64,000 nucleotides of DNA from Synechococcus sp. BSA11S (GCF_014224355.1 NZ_VNWP01000013.1:20175-84174), one strand, 5' to 3'; numbered from the stretch's first letter, positions 1-9,031 are shown. Made by a program: numbers and translations. The notes: generated by a model from the sequence alone, not told the origin.

Positions 1-1402
1 GCAGCCCGTCGGACTCGAGGGTTTCTTCCAGGGTGGAGCGGAAGGCTTCCACCAGCGGCGGCGGCAATTCCCTGATGAATCCCACCGTGTCGGTGAGCAG
101 AAGGCGCTGCACCGTTCCGCCGGCATCGGGCAGCTCCAGCCGGCGGGTGGTGGGATCCAGGGTGGCGAACAGCTTGTTCTCCGCCAGCACCTCCTCTCCG
201 GCCAAGGGCCTGGTCAGGGCATTGAGCAGGGAGCTCTTGCCCGCATTGGTGTATCCCACCAGCGCCAGCCGTTTCAGGCCAGTCCGGCCTCCGCGCAAAC
301 GAGCCCGGTGCTCCCCCAGGCACTCCACGTCGCGCTGCAATCGCTCGATCCGGCGGGCAATGGCGCGGCGGTCTTTCTCCAGCTGGGTTTCTCCCGGCCC
401 CCGGGTGCCGATGCCGCCGCCCTGGCGGGAGAGACTCAGGCCGCGTCCGCTCAGCCGGGGCAGGCGATAGCGCAGCTGGGCCAGTTCCACCTGAAGGCGC
501 CCGGCGCTGCTGGCGGCCCGCTGGGCAAAAATATCGAGGATCAGCTCGCTGCGATCACTCACCGGCAGGTCCAGCAGGCGCTCCAGGTTGCGCGCCTGCA
601 CCGGTGTCAGCTCCCGGTCGGTCACCACCAGGCTGGCCTCGAGTCGCCTGGCCTCCAGGGCCGCTTCACGCAGCTTGCCTTCGCCCCAGAGCGTCTGGGG
701 GGCAGCCTGCTGGCGCTTCTGGCGCACCACCCCCACAGGAAGGCCACCTGCGCTCCGCACCAGCCCTTCCAGCTCGGCGATGTCACGCTGGCTGTCGCTC
801 TCCTCGCCGCTCACCAGCGCCAGCAGCATCACCCGCTCCGGACCCTGACGGGTCTGGTTGCCTCCATCGGCCACCCCCAGGTCGCCGCAGTCGGCGGGGT
901 TGATTCCGGGATCGCAGAGGTCGGCGAGCTCTCCCTCCATCCGGCAGTTCCATGGCTGCGCTTCGTCGCGGCTGAGCCCATAGACGGCGGCGGGCCAGCG
1001 CCCGCCGGAGCGGGCCCTGTCGCCGTAGCGGAGCCAGAACATCGGCTGGAGATCCATTCCCACCAGGGCCTCACTGCCCAGGGGCTCCAGCGACTGGCCC
1101 CGGCCGATGCAGCTGAGCAGGCGCAGATCATGGCCCTGGCGCCGTTCGGAGCCAGGCAGACGTTCGATCAACCGACCCGATTGCTCCAGGGGACCCACCC
1201 ACAGCAAGCGGCAGAGGCCCCGGCCATCCACCACCAGGCTGAGGGGCAACGCCAGCTCCCGGGCCTCGGCCGCCAGCCGCTGCAGCCCCAGCAGGTCGGC
1301 TCCCCCTTGCTCAGGGTGGCGGCGATGGGCGAGACGCTCCAGCCGCCGTTTCTGGGCAGGCCGAAGGCCTGAGACACGCCCGGCGAGGACCGTCTGTTTC
1401 AA
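1..1402 (-). CDS. hflX: GTPase HflX, 3' end cut by the window edge
   Basis: Ribosome-associated GTPase; in other bacteria HflX splits stalled or heat-damaged ribosomes. About 467 codons lie in the window. The G1 loop reads GYTNAGKSS (near residue 382) and the G3 region LLTDTVGF near residue 436, both in the HflX style; a basic helical segment ending GPGETQLEKDRR precedes G1, as in the family. The first ~185 residues precede the part matching E. coli HflX, so this is the longer cyanobacterial form. The start is inferred to be TTG at 1402, giving LKQTVLAGRVSG; no ATG lies nearby and the TTGA overlaps the stop of the upstream HAD gene by 4 bases, implying translational coupling. Confidence 0.9.
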   Translation of the reverse strand, partial: MKQTVLAGRVSGLRPAQKRRLERLAHRRHPEQGGADLLGLQRLAAEARELALPLSLVVDGRGLCRLLWVGPLEQSGRLIERLPGSERRQGHDLRLLSCIGRGQSLEPLGSEALVGMDLQPMFWLRYGDRARSGGRWPAAVYGLSRDEAQPWNCRMEGELADLCDPGINPADCGDLGVADGGNQTRQGPERVMLLALVSGEESDSQRDIAELEGLVRSAGGLPVGVVRQKRQQAAPQTLWGEGKLREAALEARRLEASLVVTDRELTPVQARNLERLLDLPVSDRSELILDIFAQRAASSAGRLQVELAQLRYRLPRLSGRGLSLSRQGGGIGTRGPGETQLEKDRRAIARRIERLQRDVECLGEHRARLRGGRTGLKRLALVGYTNAGKSSLLNALTRPLAGEEVLAENKLFATLDPTTRRLELPDAGGTVQRLLLTDTVGFIRELPPPLVEAFRSTLEETLESDGL

Positions 1403-2061
1403 GGGCGCCGGATCAGCAGGCAGACGATGCCGGCCGCCCGGGCTCCGGCCACATCCTCGGGGCTGTCGCCCACATGCCAGGCCTGCCCGGCGCTGAGCCC
1501 CAGGCCGTCGAGCGCCAGTTCAAAGGGTCGCGGACTGGGTTTGGCGGCGCCTGCCGCGCTCGAGACCACCACCAGCTCCAGCAGTTCCGCCAGGCCGAGG
1601 GCCTGCAGCAGCCCATGCAGGCGCTGGTCGAAGTTGCTCACCACCGCCAGCCGCAGGCCGGCCCCGCGCCAGCGGTTCAGAGGCTCGATCACATCGGGGT
1701 AGACCTGCCAGAGATCAGCCTCGGCAAAGCGATCGAACAGCTCCCGGGCCAGCTGCGATGGCAGCTCCAGCTCGCTGTTCTCCTCGCTTGTGGAGCGAAA
1801 GGTGTCTTCGATCCGCTGCCCCCACCACTGCCGCTCGGCCGCCAGCAGCTCCTGGCCCTCCAGGCCGGGGAAGGCCAGGGGCGGTGCCGCGCGCAAAACC
1901 CCTGGGAAGACCCGATCGATCGCCACCGGCTCCACCATCAGGCCATGTTGGCTGGCCAGGGCCGCATAGGTGTGGCCCACCGACCGCCGCAGGCCGATCA
2001 GCGTTCCCACGGCATCCAGTAACAATCCGGCCGGCGCACCCGTCGCCCCAGGCGGGATCAT
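1399..2061 (-). CDS. HAD-superfamily hydrolase (subfamily IA, REG-2-like)
   Basis: A 220-residue haloacid-dehalogenase-type phosphatase. Motif I is LLLDAVGTLI with the nucleophile Asp at residue 16; the usual second Asp of DxD is Val here, which departs from classical HAD phosphatases and resembles REG-2/HDHD3-type members. Motif II (VVSNFD), motif III lysine (AAKPSPRPF) and motif IV (HVGDSPEDVAGARAAG) are present in order, with a helical cap between motifs I and II. Substrate unknown. It sits in a tightly overlapping minus-strand run: its ATG overlaps the stop of the NDH-2 gene (ATGA) and its stop overlaps the TTG of hflX, suggesting one transcript. Confidence 0.85.
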   Translation of the reverse strand: MIPPGATGAPAGLLLDAVGTLIGLRRSVGHTYAALASQHGLMVEPVAIDRVFPGVLRAAPPLAFPGLEGQELLAAERQWWGQRIEDTFRSTSEENSELELPSQLARELFDRFAEADLWQVYPDVIEPLNRWRGAGLRLAVVSNFDQRLHGLLQALGLAELLELVVVSSAAGAAKPSPRPFELALDGLGLSAGQAWHVGDSPEDVAGARAAGIVCLLIRRP

Positions 2062-3275
2062 CGTGGCGATGGCAGCAGGGGCCGGCCAAGATCGCTCAAC
2101 CAGCCTGCGGCCACCCTCAACTGATGCGGCAGGCCAGGCAGCCTGGAGAGGTAGGCCAGCTGGCGGATCCTGTAGGCCGCGGGCCCAGCCAGGGTCACCC
2201 CCAGGCCGGTGAGGCTGGCTTCGCCGATGCCCAGGCTGATCATCTCGCCCAGATCCTTCCAGCGGAAGGGCTGCAGTGGCTCGCCCTCAAGCGAGCGCAG
2301 CAGGTTCTCCGCCAGGCAGTCGGCCTGCTGAAAGGCCACCTGGGCCGTGGCCGCCAGGGGCGCTCCATCGGCATCTGCGACGTCAGCCACATCACCCAGC
2401 GCGAACACACCGGGGTGGTCGCGCAACTGCAGGGTCGGTTCACAGTGCAGGCGGCCCCGGGCGTCGAGGCTGGCGACGGGCTCGATCGGAGGGGGGGCCA
2501 CCGTCACGCCTGCGGTCCAGATCACTCCATCCACCGGCAGTGACTCGTCGCTGCCGGCGGCGTTGTCTGCCGTCAGAGAGAGCAGGAGGCGGCCTGGCTC
2601 GAGGCCCAGCACCCTGGTCTGGGTGCGCAGGCGCACATCGCGACGCAGCAGGGCTGAGCGGGCCTGCTCGCGGTTGAACGCCCTGGCCTGGGGCAGCAGA
2701 TCGGGCCCCTGCTCGATCAGCTCGATCACGGTGCTGCCCCGGAGCAGGTCGGCCAGCTTGCAGGCCAGTTCGACACCGCTTGGTCCGGCTCCTACAAGCG
2801 CCAGCCGCTGCAGGGGCCTGGGGTGGCTGCGCAGATGCTGCACCAGCTCCTGCAACCGTTCCACGTCCGCCAGGCTGCGGAAGGGAATGGCCAGGTCCTC
2901 CACTCCCGGGATGCCGTAGCTGGTTCCGCGGCTGCCGGTGGCGATCACCAGCCGGGAATAGGGGAGCTGGCGGCCCTGCTCGGTGTGGACGCAGCCAGCG
3001 CTCGCATCGATCCGGCTGACCCGATCCTTCAGCCAGGCAATGCCACGGCTGGCCAGCAGGGTGTCGTAGCGGGGGGCCACTTCCCAGCTGCGCAATTCCT
3101 GCGAGAGCAGCTCGTAGAGGAGGGGGAGGAACAGGAACCGCTCCTGAGGTTCAACCAGCAGGATCGGTGGATGGTGGCGACGGGAGGCCAGGGCCAGGGC
3201 GGTGTAGAGGCCACCGAAGCCGCCGCCGGCGATCAGCACCGGCCGCATGGCATGGCGGCTGCTGGACTCCTCCAT
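2058..3275 (-). CDS. Type II NAD(P)H dehydrogenase (NDH-2/Ndb family)
   Basis: Single-subunit FAD oxidoreductase expected to pass electrons from NAD(P)H to quinone at the membrane without pumping protons. An N-terminal FAD dinucleotide motif (IAGGGFGGLYTAL), a second nucleotide-binding motif (LVGAGPSGVELA, about residue 155) and the C-terminal FAD motif (GVFALGDVAD) are in the order typical of NDH-2. The C-terminus has the amphipathic stretch usual in this family and no clear transmembrane helix. Start uncertain: ATG 3275 chosen; ATG 3248 (MRPVLIAGG) and TTG 3308 are alternatives. It cannot be assigned to NdbA, NdbB or NdbC from sequence alone. First gene of the run into the HAD protein and hflX. 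Confidence 0.85.
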   Translation of the reverse strand: MEESSSRHAMRPVLIAGGGFGGLYTALALASRRHHPPILLVEPQERFLFLPLLYELLSQELRSWEVAPRYDTLLASRGIAWLKDRVSRIDASAGCVHTEQGRQLPYSRLVIATGSRGTSYGIPGVEDLAIPFRSLADVERLQELVQHLRSHPRPLQRLALVGAGPSGVELACKLADLLRGSTVIELIEQGPDLLPQARAFNREQARSALLRRDVRLRTQTRVLGLEPGRLLLSLTADNAAGSDESLPVDGVIWTAGVTVAPPPIEPVASLDARGRLHCEPTLQLRDHPGVFALGDVADVADADGAPLAATAQVAFQQADCLAENLLRSLEGEPLQPFRWKDLGEMISLGIGEASLTGLGVTLAGPAAYRIRQLAYLSRLPGLPHQLRVAAGWLSDLGRPLLPSPR

Positions 3276-3341
3276 GGGCGAAAGGCCTTGCCCTCTGCTG
3301 TTGATCAAACCCTAACCAGGGGTGTTGCCCCAGAGGAGATG

Positions 3342-4100
3342 ATGGTCAGCATGACCAGCCTCACCATGACTCCGCTGCCGACGGATCGGCTGGGCCGGGC
3401 CGTCGATCCCGAACAGGCCCGCCGTGTGCTGGAGCCTCTGGATGCCCCTCGGCAGCTGGCCTGGGGGTATGAAACCTTCGGGGAGGGTTTTGCGCTCACC
3501 ACCAGTTTCGGGATTCAGTCGGCGGTGCTGCTGCACATGGTCAGCCGACTGGATGAACGGATCCCCGTGATCTGGGTGGACACCGGTTATCTTCCCAGCG
3601 AGACTTACCACTACGCGGACAGGCTCTGCACGGCCCTGAATCTCAACTTGAAGGTGGCCCAGGCGGAGCTCTCCCCGGCCAGGATGGAAGCCCTCTACGG
3701 CCGCCTCTGGGAAACCGGTCGGGTGGACGACCTGCAGACCTACCACCGCCTGCGCAAGGTGGAGCCCCTCGATCGCCTTTTCCGTGAGCTGGGGGTGCAC
3801 TGCTGGGCCAGTGGAGTTCGCGGCAGCCAGACCGACCACCGCGGCGCCATGGCACCCCTGGATGCTGTGCGTGGTCGCTGGTCGCTCCGTCCCCTGCTCT
3901 CCTGGGGCCCGCGGGACGTGTTCTATTACATGGACAACCACGCCTTGCCCCAGCATCCCCTGTTTGAACAGGGTTACTCCAGTGTGGGCGACTGGCATTC
4001 CAGCCGTCCCGACAGCGGTGATGGTCGGGCCAGTCGCTTCGGGGGGCTCAAGCAGGAGTGCGGCATCCACCTTCCCGGGGTGATGGGCGAGGGCATCTGA
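3342..4100 (+). CDS. cysH: Phosphoadenylyl-sulfate reductase
   Basis: Thioredoxin-dependent reductase of assimilatory sulfate reduction, converting PAPS to sulfite plus PAP. The PP-loop-like TTSFGIQSAVLLH lies about 50 residues in, IWVDTGYLPSETYHYAD follows, and the C-terminal KQECGIHLPG carries the catalytic Cys. The paired CC/CxxC cluster ligands of APS reductases are absent (only one Cys, in VHCWASG), which favours the PAPS-type enzyme without a 4Fe-4S cluster. Starts ATG 3339, 3342 and 3351 compete; AGGAG at 3334-3338 fits none ideally. Divergent from the NDH-2 gene; stop is 3 bases before coaX. Confidence 0.93.
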   Translation: MVSMTSLTMTPLPTDRLGRAVDPEQARRVLEPLDAPRQLAWGYETFGEGFALTTSFGIQSAVLLHMVSRLDERIPVIWVDTGYLPSETYHYADRLCTALNLNLKVAQAELSPARMEALYGRLWETGRVDDLQTYHRLRKVEPLDRLFRELGVHCWASGVRGSQTDHRGAMAPLDAVRGRWSLRPLLSWGPRDVFYYMDNHALPQHPLFEQGYSSVGDWHSSRPDSGDGRASRFGGLKQECGIHLPGVMGEGI

Positions 4101-4103
4101 ACG

Positions 4104-4874
4104 GTGCCTGACGGCGACCTCTGGTTGCTGATCGGCAACAGCCGCTGGCACTGGGCCGAAGCCTCCGGCAGGGCTTCTGCTCGATCCGGGCCCCAGGGGT
4201 TGCGCTTCAGCCACAGCCTGCCTCCGGCTGATCCTGCGTCCCTGCCCTGGCAGCGGCTGCGTGCCTGGGCCGCTGTTGGCCCACTTCCCTTTCAGGGCAA
4301 GGGGGATTCCACGACTCCGGAGGGGTTGGAGTTGCGGCGCCTTCAGCCTGCGAGCGTTCCCCTGCATCGGTTGCCCCCATGGCTGGGGATCGATCGTGCA
4401 CTGGTGGGCTGGCAGGCCTGGCGGAACCAGGGTTGCCATGGGGGAGGAGCGGTGCTGGTGGCCGACGCGGGCACGGCCCTGAGCCTGACCCGGGTGGGGG
4501 CCAATGCCACATTTCAGGGGGGACGGTTGCAGCCCGGGCTGAGCACCCAGCTGAGCTCCCTTGGGCTGGCCACGGAGCTGCTGCCGCAGCTGGCGCCCTC
4601 GGACCCATGGTTCGATCGGCTTCACCAACCCGAAGGCCTCTGGCCAACCCAGACGGAGCCGGCCATGCGGATGGGGTGTCTGCTGGGCCTGGCCGCTGCC
4701 GTTGCGCAGGCCTGGCGTGAGCTGGAACGGCTGGAGCCCACGGCACTCTGGCTCACCGGTGGTGATGCCCCTGGACTGGTCCCGCTGTTGCAGCAGGCGG
4801 ACGTGCCTCTGCAGCTGGCCCCGAACCTGGCGCTGGAAGCGCTGGTGGATCTCAGCTCAGGCCAAGATCAGTGA
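4104..4874 (+). CDS. coaX: Type III pantothenate kinase
   Basis: Cytosolic enzyme catalysing the first step of coenzyme A synthesis (pantothenate to 4'-phosphopantothenate). The N-terminal LLIGNSRWHWA occupies the phosphate-loop position of the ASKHA fold (usually DxGNT; here IGNSR), and VLVADAGTALSLTRV followed by FQGGRLQPGLS is the central type III signature. At 256 residues it is normal length. GTG at 4104 begins 3 bases after the cysH stop, so the two are probably cotranscribed. The last 23 bases overlap convergently with prxQ. Confidence 0.87.
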   Translation: MPDGDLWLLIGNSRWHWAEASGRASARSGPQGLRFSHSLPPADPASLPWQRLRAWAAVGPLPFQGKGDSTTPEGLELRRLQPASVPLHRLPPWLGIDRALVGWQAWRNQGCHGGGAVLVADAGTALSLTRVGANATFQGGRLQPGLSTQLSSLGLATELLPQLAPSDPWFDRLHQPEGLWPTQTEPAMRMGCLLGLAAAVAQAWRELERLEPTALWLTGGDAPGLVPLLQQADVPLQLAPNLALEALVDLSSGQDQ

Positions 4875-5319
4875 GGATCTGCTGGGCCATCTCCTCCGCC
4901 TTGACCTTCCAGTAGATGCGCTCCAGGTTGCCTTCGGGGTCCACAACGAAGGTGTGGCGCATCATTCCCATGTACTCCCGACCCATGAACTTCTTCATTC
5001 CGTAGCTCTCGTAGGCCGTGGCCACCTCGCAGGGCTCCGGATCGCTGAGCAGGGTGAAGGGCAGCTGATGCTTGTCGATGAATTTCGTGTGGCTGCCGGC
5101 TGGGTCCTTGCTGATGCCGAGCACCTTGATGCCGTGCTTCTCGAAGCTTGCCCACTGGTCACGGAATCCGCAGGCTTCCTTGGTGCAGCCAGGGGTGTCG
5201 TCCTTTGGGTAGAAATAGATGACCACCCGCTGACCGCGCAGCTCCGCCAGGGCCACTGGACTGCCGTTCTGGTCGGGGAGGCTGAACGAAGGGGCCGGAT
5301 CTCCGATCTGCAGCGACAT
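4852..5319 (-). CDS. bcp: Peroxiredoxin, BCP/PrxQ type
   Basis: Thiol peroxidase that reduces hydroperoxides with thioredoxin; in cyanobacteria this class helps protect against photosynthetic oxidants. The 155-residue protein has the thioredoxin-like start GDPAPSFSLPDQNG and the active site FYPKDDTPGCTKEACGFRD, with peroxidatic Cys and resolving Cys five residues apart, as in PrxQ. No signal peptide. ATG 5319 is the only good start. It converges with coaX, overlapping by 23 bases. Confidence 0.93.
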   Translation of the reverse strand: MSLQIGDPAPSFSLPDQNGSPVALAELRGQRVVIYFYPKDDTPGCTKEACGFRDQWASFEKHGIKVLGISKDPAGSHTKFIDKHQLPFTLLSDPEPCEVATAYESYGMKKFMGREYMGMMRHTFVVDPEGNLERIYWKVKAEEMAQQILTDLGLS

Positions 5320-5383
5320 GGTTCAACGCTCGCCAGGCTTGATCCTAGGTCGCCGGTAGGGTCGGTTGATCTCCCCAAGCCCG

Positions 5384-5890
5384 ATGGCCCTCGCTCTTCG
5401 CCTCGGTCTCTCCACCCTGTTGGCCCTGATCGGTGTCGCGGGTCTGGTCCAGTTGACCCTGCAGCCTCCTCTGGCGAGCCGCACAGGGACATCGGCAGCC
5501 GTGGTGCTGGCCGATCTCGAGGCCCAGGAGGCCCTGCTGGACCAGCGGCAGCAGGCGGCCCTGCTGCTCAACCGTTTCGTTGGGGCCCAGATCACCCGTT
5601 ATTTCTGGGGTGGTTTCAGTTCCTACCTCGATGTACTCGGGATCGAGGTCCCCCAGGACATGAAGACCCAGCTGGAGGTTGATGACCAGAGTGCCCAGCT
5701 CACCGTCACCCCCCGCACCGGGGAAGAAACCTATGTGGCCCGGGTGGAGGCCATCGAGAGCGTCCCCCGCGGTGTGGTCTGCCGTGGAGAGGGCGACCCG
5801 GGAGCGTTTCCCTTCCAGGCCGACCGCCTCGGTTGTCCCCTGGGATGGCGTTCGCTGGGGAGCCTGCGGCGTCTTCGACCCACACCCTGA
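5384..5890 (+). CDS. Membrane-anchored hypothetical protein
   Basis: A 168-residue protein opening with a charged residue and one hydrophobic helix (about residues 3-25, LRLGLSTLLALIGVAGLV), then a polar domain with two Cys near the C-terminus (VVCRG and LGCPLGW). The middle section with QxxxF and YFWGGFSSYLDVLG vaguely recalls the globular part of cyanobacterial type IV pilin-like proteins, but no prepilin peptidase site is seen, so that is speculation. ATG 5384 is preferred over the upstream in-frame TTG 5366. Divergent from prxQ with 64 bases between. Confidence 0.6.
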   Translation: MALALRLGLSTLLALIGVAGLVQLTLQPPLASRTGTSAAVVLADLEAQEALLDQRQQAALLLNRFVGAQITRYFWGGFSSYLDVLGIEVPQDMKTQLEVDDQSAQLTVTPRTGEETYVARVEAIESVPRGVVCRGEGDPGAFPFQADRLGCPLGWRSLGSLRRLRPTP

Positions 5891-5982
5891 GTCGGAACCG
5901 TGGTGTGGTCCAGCCGCAGCTCTGTCTGCGTTCCCTCAGGAAGTTGTTGGCAAGTGCAACTCACTTGGTTAGGTTGAAAGAG

Positions 5983-6672
5983 ATGTTCCTTCGCCATCCC
6001 GTGCTGAAGCGTCTTGCCGCTGGTCTCCTTGCTGGAGCCGCTTTCACTGCCACAGCCATGCCCGCCTCGGCCGCTGTGGACAACAACCTCCCCGTTCGTT
6101 GGAACACCGGCGGTGCCGTGTGGTCCACCGATCTGGATGCTTTCAAAACCTTCATCGAAGACGGTGACGTGACCGACCGTGGTCTTGCCGGCGGGATCTC
6201 CCGCTCCGGCTGGACCGCCGACGAGCTGCGTACCGGTCTGGCCAAGAGCTACAGCGTCGATGTGGTGGGTGTGTCCCGCTTCCTCTACTCCGACGCCGGC
6301 GTCAAGTTCCTCAAGAACCAGACCCGCAGCTACTTCCCCTATTGGTCGATGTCCACCTACGCGGTGCAGGGCCTGCGGGGCGCGATCATCGCTGACGCCG
6401 CCGATGGTTCCATCTCCTCGGCCGGCATCATGGCCGCCCTTCCCACCGACTTCCGCCTGGCTGACACCTGCGGCACCTACGACGGCAAGCAGAACATCTG
6501 CGCCGAAGGCAAGTGCCAGGGTGAAGCCCAGTGCACCTCCCTGCTCTCCTGGTACGTCTTCCTGCCGGCCTGCATCCAGGCCAATCAGATGACCGATCCT
6601 GTGGCCCAGGTGCGCACGGCCCCTGCTCCTGCTCCTGTGTTCGAGTCCGAGCCCATCCGCGGCCTCTGGTGA
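5983..6672 (+). CDS. Secreted DUF1400 (alpha/beta-hydrolase-associated) protein
   Basis: A 229-residue exported protein. Start ATG 5983 follows GAAAGAG and gives a signal peptide with basic n-region, hydrophobic core (LAAGLLAGAAFTATAM) and AxA-type cleavage site (PASAAVD). The mature part carries the DUF1400 pattern: an acidic LDAFKTFIEDGDVT start, a helical part and VGVSRFLYSDAGVKFLKNQ, where a short open loop is followed by a small helical domain. DUF1400 is usually found N-terminal to cyanobacterial alpha/beta hydrolases; here no hydrolase domain follows. Four Cys cluster near residues 175-195. A strong terminator lies 46 bases downstream. Confidence 0.65.
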   Translation: MFLRHPVLKRLAAGLLAGAAFTATAMPASAAVDNNLPVRWNTGGAVWSTDLDAFKTFIEDGDVTDRGLAGGISRSGWTADELRTGLAKSYSVDVVGVSRFLYSDAGVKFLKNQTRSYFPYWSMSTYAVQGLRGAIIADAADGSISSAGIMAALPTDFRLADTCGTYDGKQNICAEGKCQGEAQCTSLLSWYVFLPACIQANQMTDPVAQVRTAPAPAPVFESEPIRGLW

Positions 6673-6717
6673 TTCTCACCTCCTGGCTCCGGCCAGGTGC
6701 CCCGATCGTTTTCCTCA

Positions 6718-6741
6718 CCCCGGCATTGCCGGGGTTTTTTT
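6718..6741 (+). terminator. Rho-independent terminator
   Basis: Perfect 7-bp GC stem CCCCGGC / GCCGGGG with a 3-base ATT loop and seven T directly after it. It ends transcription of the DUF1400 gene before the convergent rarA gene, whose stop codon touches it. Confidence 0.93.
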
Positions 6742-9031
6742 ATGGCTGGTCACGGTTCGCCTCCCCTGCCTGCGGCGACGGCGACGGCGACTGTGCCGGG
6801 CGGCGGGCGATGAGGCGATTGTGGCGCAGCCGCTGGGGCAGACGTGCTCCGATTCGATCGCGAAATCCTGCTTCCAGCCGATTGACTTCCCCAGCGCTCA
6901 TCGCAGCCTCCAGCCGACGACGGTAGGGCGCCTCCGGGCCGAACCAGCGCTGAAGGGCGGTTTCGCTCAGCTCCAGGGTCAGGAACTCCTGCCAGCTTTC
7001 CAGCTCCACCGCCCATCCCAGCTCCTCCAGCGCTGCGGAGAGTTCAGTGGCGCCGGGATGAGGCGCCAGCCAGCCCTCTTCCTGGAGGGTGAGGCGCCGC
7101 AACAGGTTCGTCAGTGATGGGTCCTTGGAGACGTTGGAAGGGTCCCCAGGCTTCTCCAGCAGCTCAGTGAGCGCACCGGCGGGCCCCAGCAGGGGCTCAC
7201 TCAGCAGCAGGCGCCATTGCGCCCTGGGGCTGCACAGCTGATTGAGCTGCTGCAACCACTGGAGCCAGAGCGCTGGCGCCAGCCCCTGGAACGGCGAGCG
7301 GGCCACCAGCCACTCGAACCGTTCCCCTGGCTCGATCGCGGCGGCCAGCTTCCGGGGGCTGGTGGGCTCCAGCAGGAGCAGCCGCGGGCTGCGCAGGCTG
7401 TCGAGCAGCTGGCTCTGGGCCTGCAGCCGCTCCAGATCCGCCGCCGCATTCACGCCGATCAGCACGCCCCCCTCGGGACTGGCCTCCAGGGGATCCAGCG
7501 CCCAGAGCAGGGAGCGGGCTGCGACGATCAAAGTCCGGTCCTGACGTTGCCAGCGGGCTCCGTCCCAGAAGCGCTGGCGGAGCTGGTCAAGCCGCTCACC
7601 CTCAGCTCCGGCCTGGCGCTGCAGCCAGCGCTCCAGTCCAGCGTCGTCCGGCCCGCTGCTGAGCAGAAGGCCCGAGTCGGCGGAGCTCTCAGCCGCGGCC
7701 GAGAGCTGGGCGGCACGTCGCCGCTGCAGCCGCTCCTGGAGTGTCCCCTCCCAGCCGAGGCGTCCCGGCAACCAGAACACCTCGCCCTGAAGGGCTGCGG
7801 GCAGGTAGGTCTGGGCCACCCAGTGCTCGGCGTAGGCGTGGGGATACCGGTAGCCGACCCCATCACCGAAGGCAGCCCCATCCCGGTTGGCGTCCCGCAG
7901 GTGGGAGGGCACGTCCTGGCGGTTGGTGGCTCGCACGCTCTTGAGGGCGTCAAAGAACCCCAGCACGCTGTTGCTCTTCTCGGCTCCGGCCAGGTAGAGC
8001 GCAGCCTGAGCCAGGGGATAGAGCCCCTCCGGCAATCCCACCCGCTCGAAGGCCGCCGCACAGGCCTCCACCACCACGACCGCCTGTGGGTCCGCCAGGC
8101 CGATGTCTTCCCCGGCGGAAATCAGCATGCGCCGGAAGATGAAGCGGGGATTCTCCCCGGCTTCCACCATGCGCGCCAGCCAGAACAGGGCAGCATCCGG
8201 GTCGGACCCTCGCAGCGACTTGATGAAGGCGCTGATCGTGTCGAAGTGGGCATCCCCCTGCTTGTCGTAGAGCACGGCCCTTTGCTGGATCGACTGCTCG
8301 GCGATCTCCAGGTCGATCCGGATCACCCCGGTGTCATCGGCGGGGCTGCTCTCCACCGCCAGCTCCAGGGCGTTGAGCAGGCTGCGGGCGTCACCCCCGG
8401 CCACATCGAGGAGGTGATCGGCCGCCTCGGAGCTCAGCTCCACCGCCAGGCCCCCATAGCCCCGCTCCTCGTCGGCCAGGGCTCGCTTCAGCAGGACTCT
8501 CAGGTCGCGGGGCTCGAGCGGCTGGAGACGGAACAGCCTGGAGCGGCTCACCAGGGCCTTGTTGACCTCGAAGTAGGGGTTTTCGGTGGTGGCGCCGATC
8601 AGGGTCACGGTGCCGTTTTCCACCCAGGGGAGCAGGGCGTCCTGCTGGGCCACGTTGAAGCGATGCACCTCATCGATGAACAGCAGGGTGCGCAGGCCGT
8701 GCCGCTCCAGCCGCTGGCGTGCGGCCTCCACCTCGACGCGCAGGTCCTTGACCCCCGCAAGCACGGCGTTCAGGCTGGTGAAATGGGCCCGGGTGGTGCT
8801 GGCGATGATTCGCGCCAGGGTGGTCTTTCCCACCCCCGGCGGCCCATGCAGGATCAGGTTGCCCACCCGATCGGCCTGGATCGCCCGCCGCAGCAGCCGC
8901 CCTGGGCCGAGGATCTCCTGCTGCCCCACGAACTCTTCCAGGTTGCGGGGGCGCAGGCGGTCCGCCAGGGGGGCCAGGGCCTGGCGGGTGATGTCCCCCT
9001 GATGGCTGAACAGGTCGCTCAAGGGCTGCAT
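6740..9031 (-). CDS. rarA: RarA/MgsA AAA+ recombination factor fused to an extra C-terminal domain
   Basis: A 763-residue protein. Residues 1 to ~430 are a complete RarA: Walker A GPPGVGKTT, Walker B LLFIDEVHRF, sensor GATTENPYFEVN, and the C-terminal tetramerisation part ending VGYRYPHAYAEHWVAQTYLP. RarA acts at blocked replication forks. Residues ~440-740 form an additional domain with a Rossmann-like pattern (GVLIGVNAAADLERLQ, LLLLEPTSPRKLA) recalling a degenerate SAM methyltransferase; such RarA-unknown-domain fusions are a recognised cyanobacterial architecture. E. coli RarA is about 447 residues, so the extension is nearly as large as the core. Start ATG 9031; convergent with the DUF1400 gene. 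Confidence 0.9.
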   Translation of the reverse strand: MQPLSDLFSHQGDITRQALAPLADRLRPRNLEEFVGQQEILGPGRLLRRAIQADRVGNLILHGPPGVGKTTLARIIASTTRAHFTSLNAVLAGVKDLRVEVEAARQRLERHGLRTLLFIDEVHRFNVAQQDALLPWVENGTVTLIGATTENPYFEVNKALVSRSRLFRLQPLEPRDLRVLLKRALADEERGYGGLAVELSSEAADHLLDVAGGDARSLLNALELAVESSPADDTGVIRIDLEIAEQSIQQRAVLYDKQGDAHFDTISAFIKSLRGSDPDAALFWLARMVEAGENPRFIFRRMLISAGEDIGLADPQAVVVVEACAAAFERVGLPEGLYPLAQAALYLAGAEKSNSVLGFFDALKSVRATNRQDVPSHLRDANRDGAAFGDGVGYRYPHAYAEHWVAQTYLPAALQGEVFWLPGRLGWEGTLQERLQRRRAAQLSAAAESSADSGLLLSSGPDDAGLERWLQRQAGAEGERLDQLRQRFWDGARWQRQDRTLIVAARSLLWALDPLEASPEGGVLIGVNAAADLERLQAQSQLLDSLRSPRLLLLEPTSPRKLAAAIEPGERFEWLVARSPFQGLAPALWLQWLQQLNQLCSPRAQWRLLLSEPLLGPAGALTELLEKPGDPSNVSKDPSLTNLLRRLTLQEEGWLAPHPGATELSAALEELGWAVELESWQEFLTLELSETALQRWFGPEAPYRRRLEAAMSAGEVNRLEAGFRDRIGARLPQRLRHNRLIARRPAQSPSPSPQAGEANRDQP

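Noticed and set aside
3312..4628. 438-residue minus-strand frame opposite cysH and coaX
   Set aside because: Covers two well-supported genes on the other strand and shows no protein family features.
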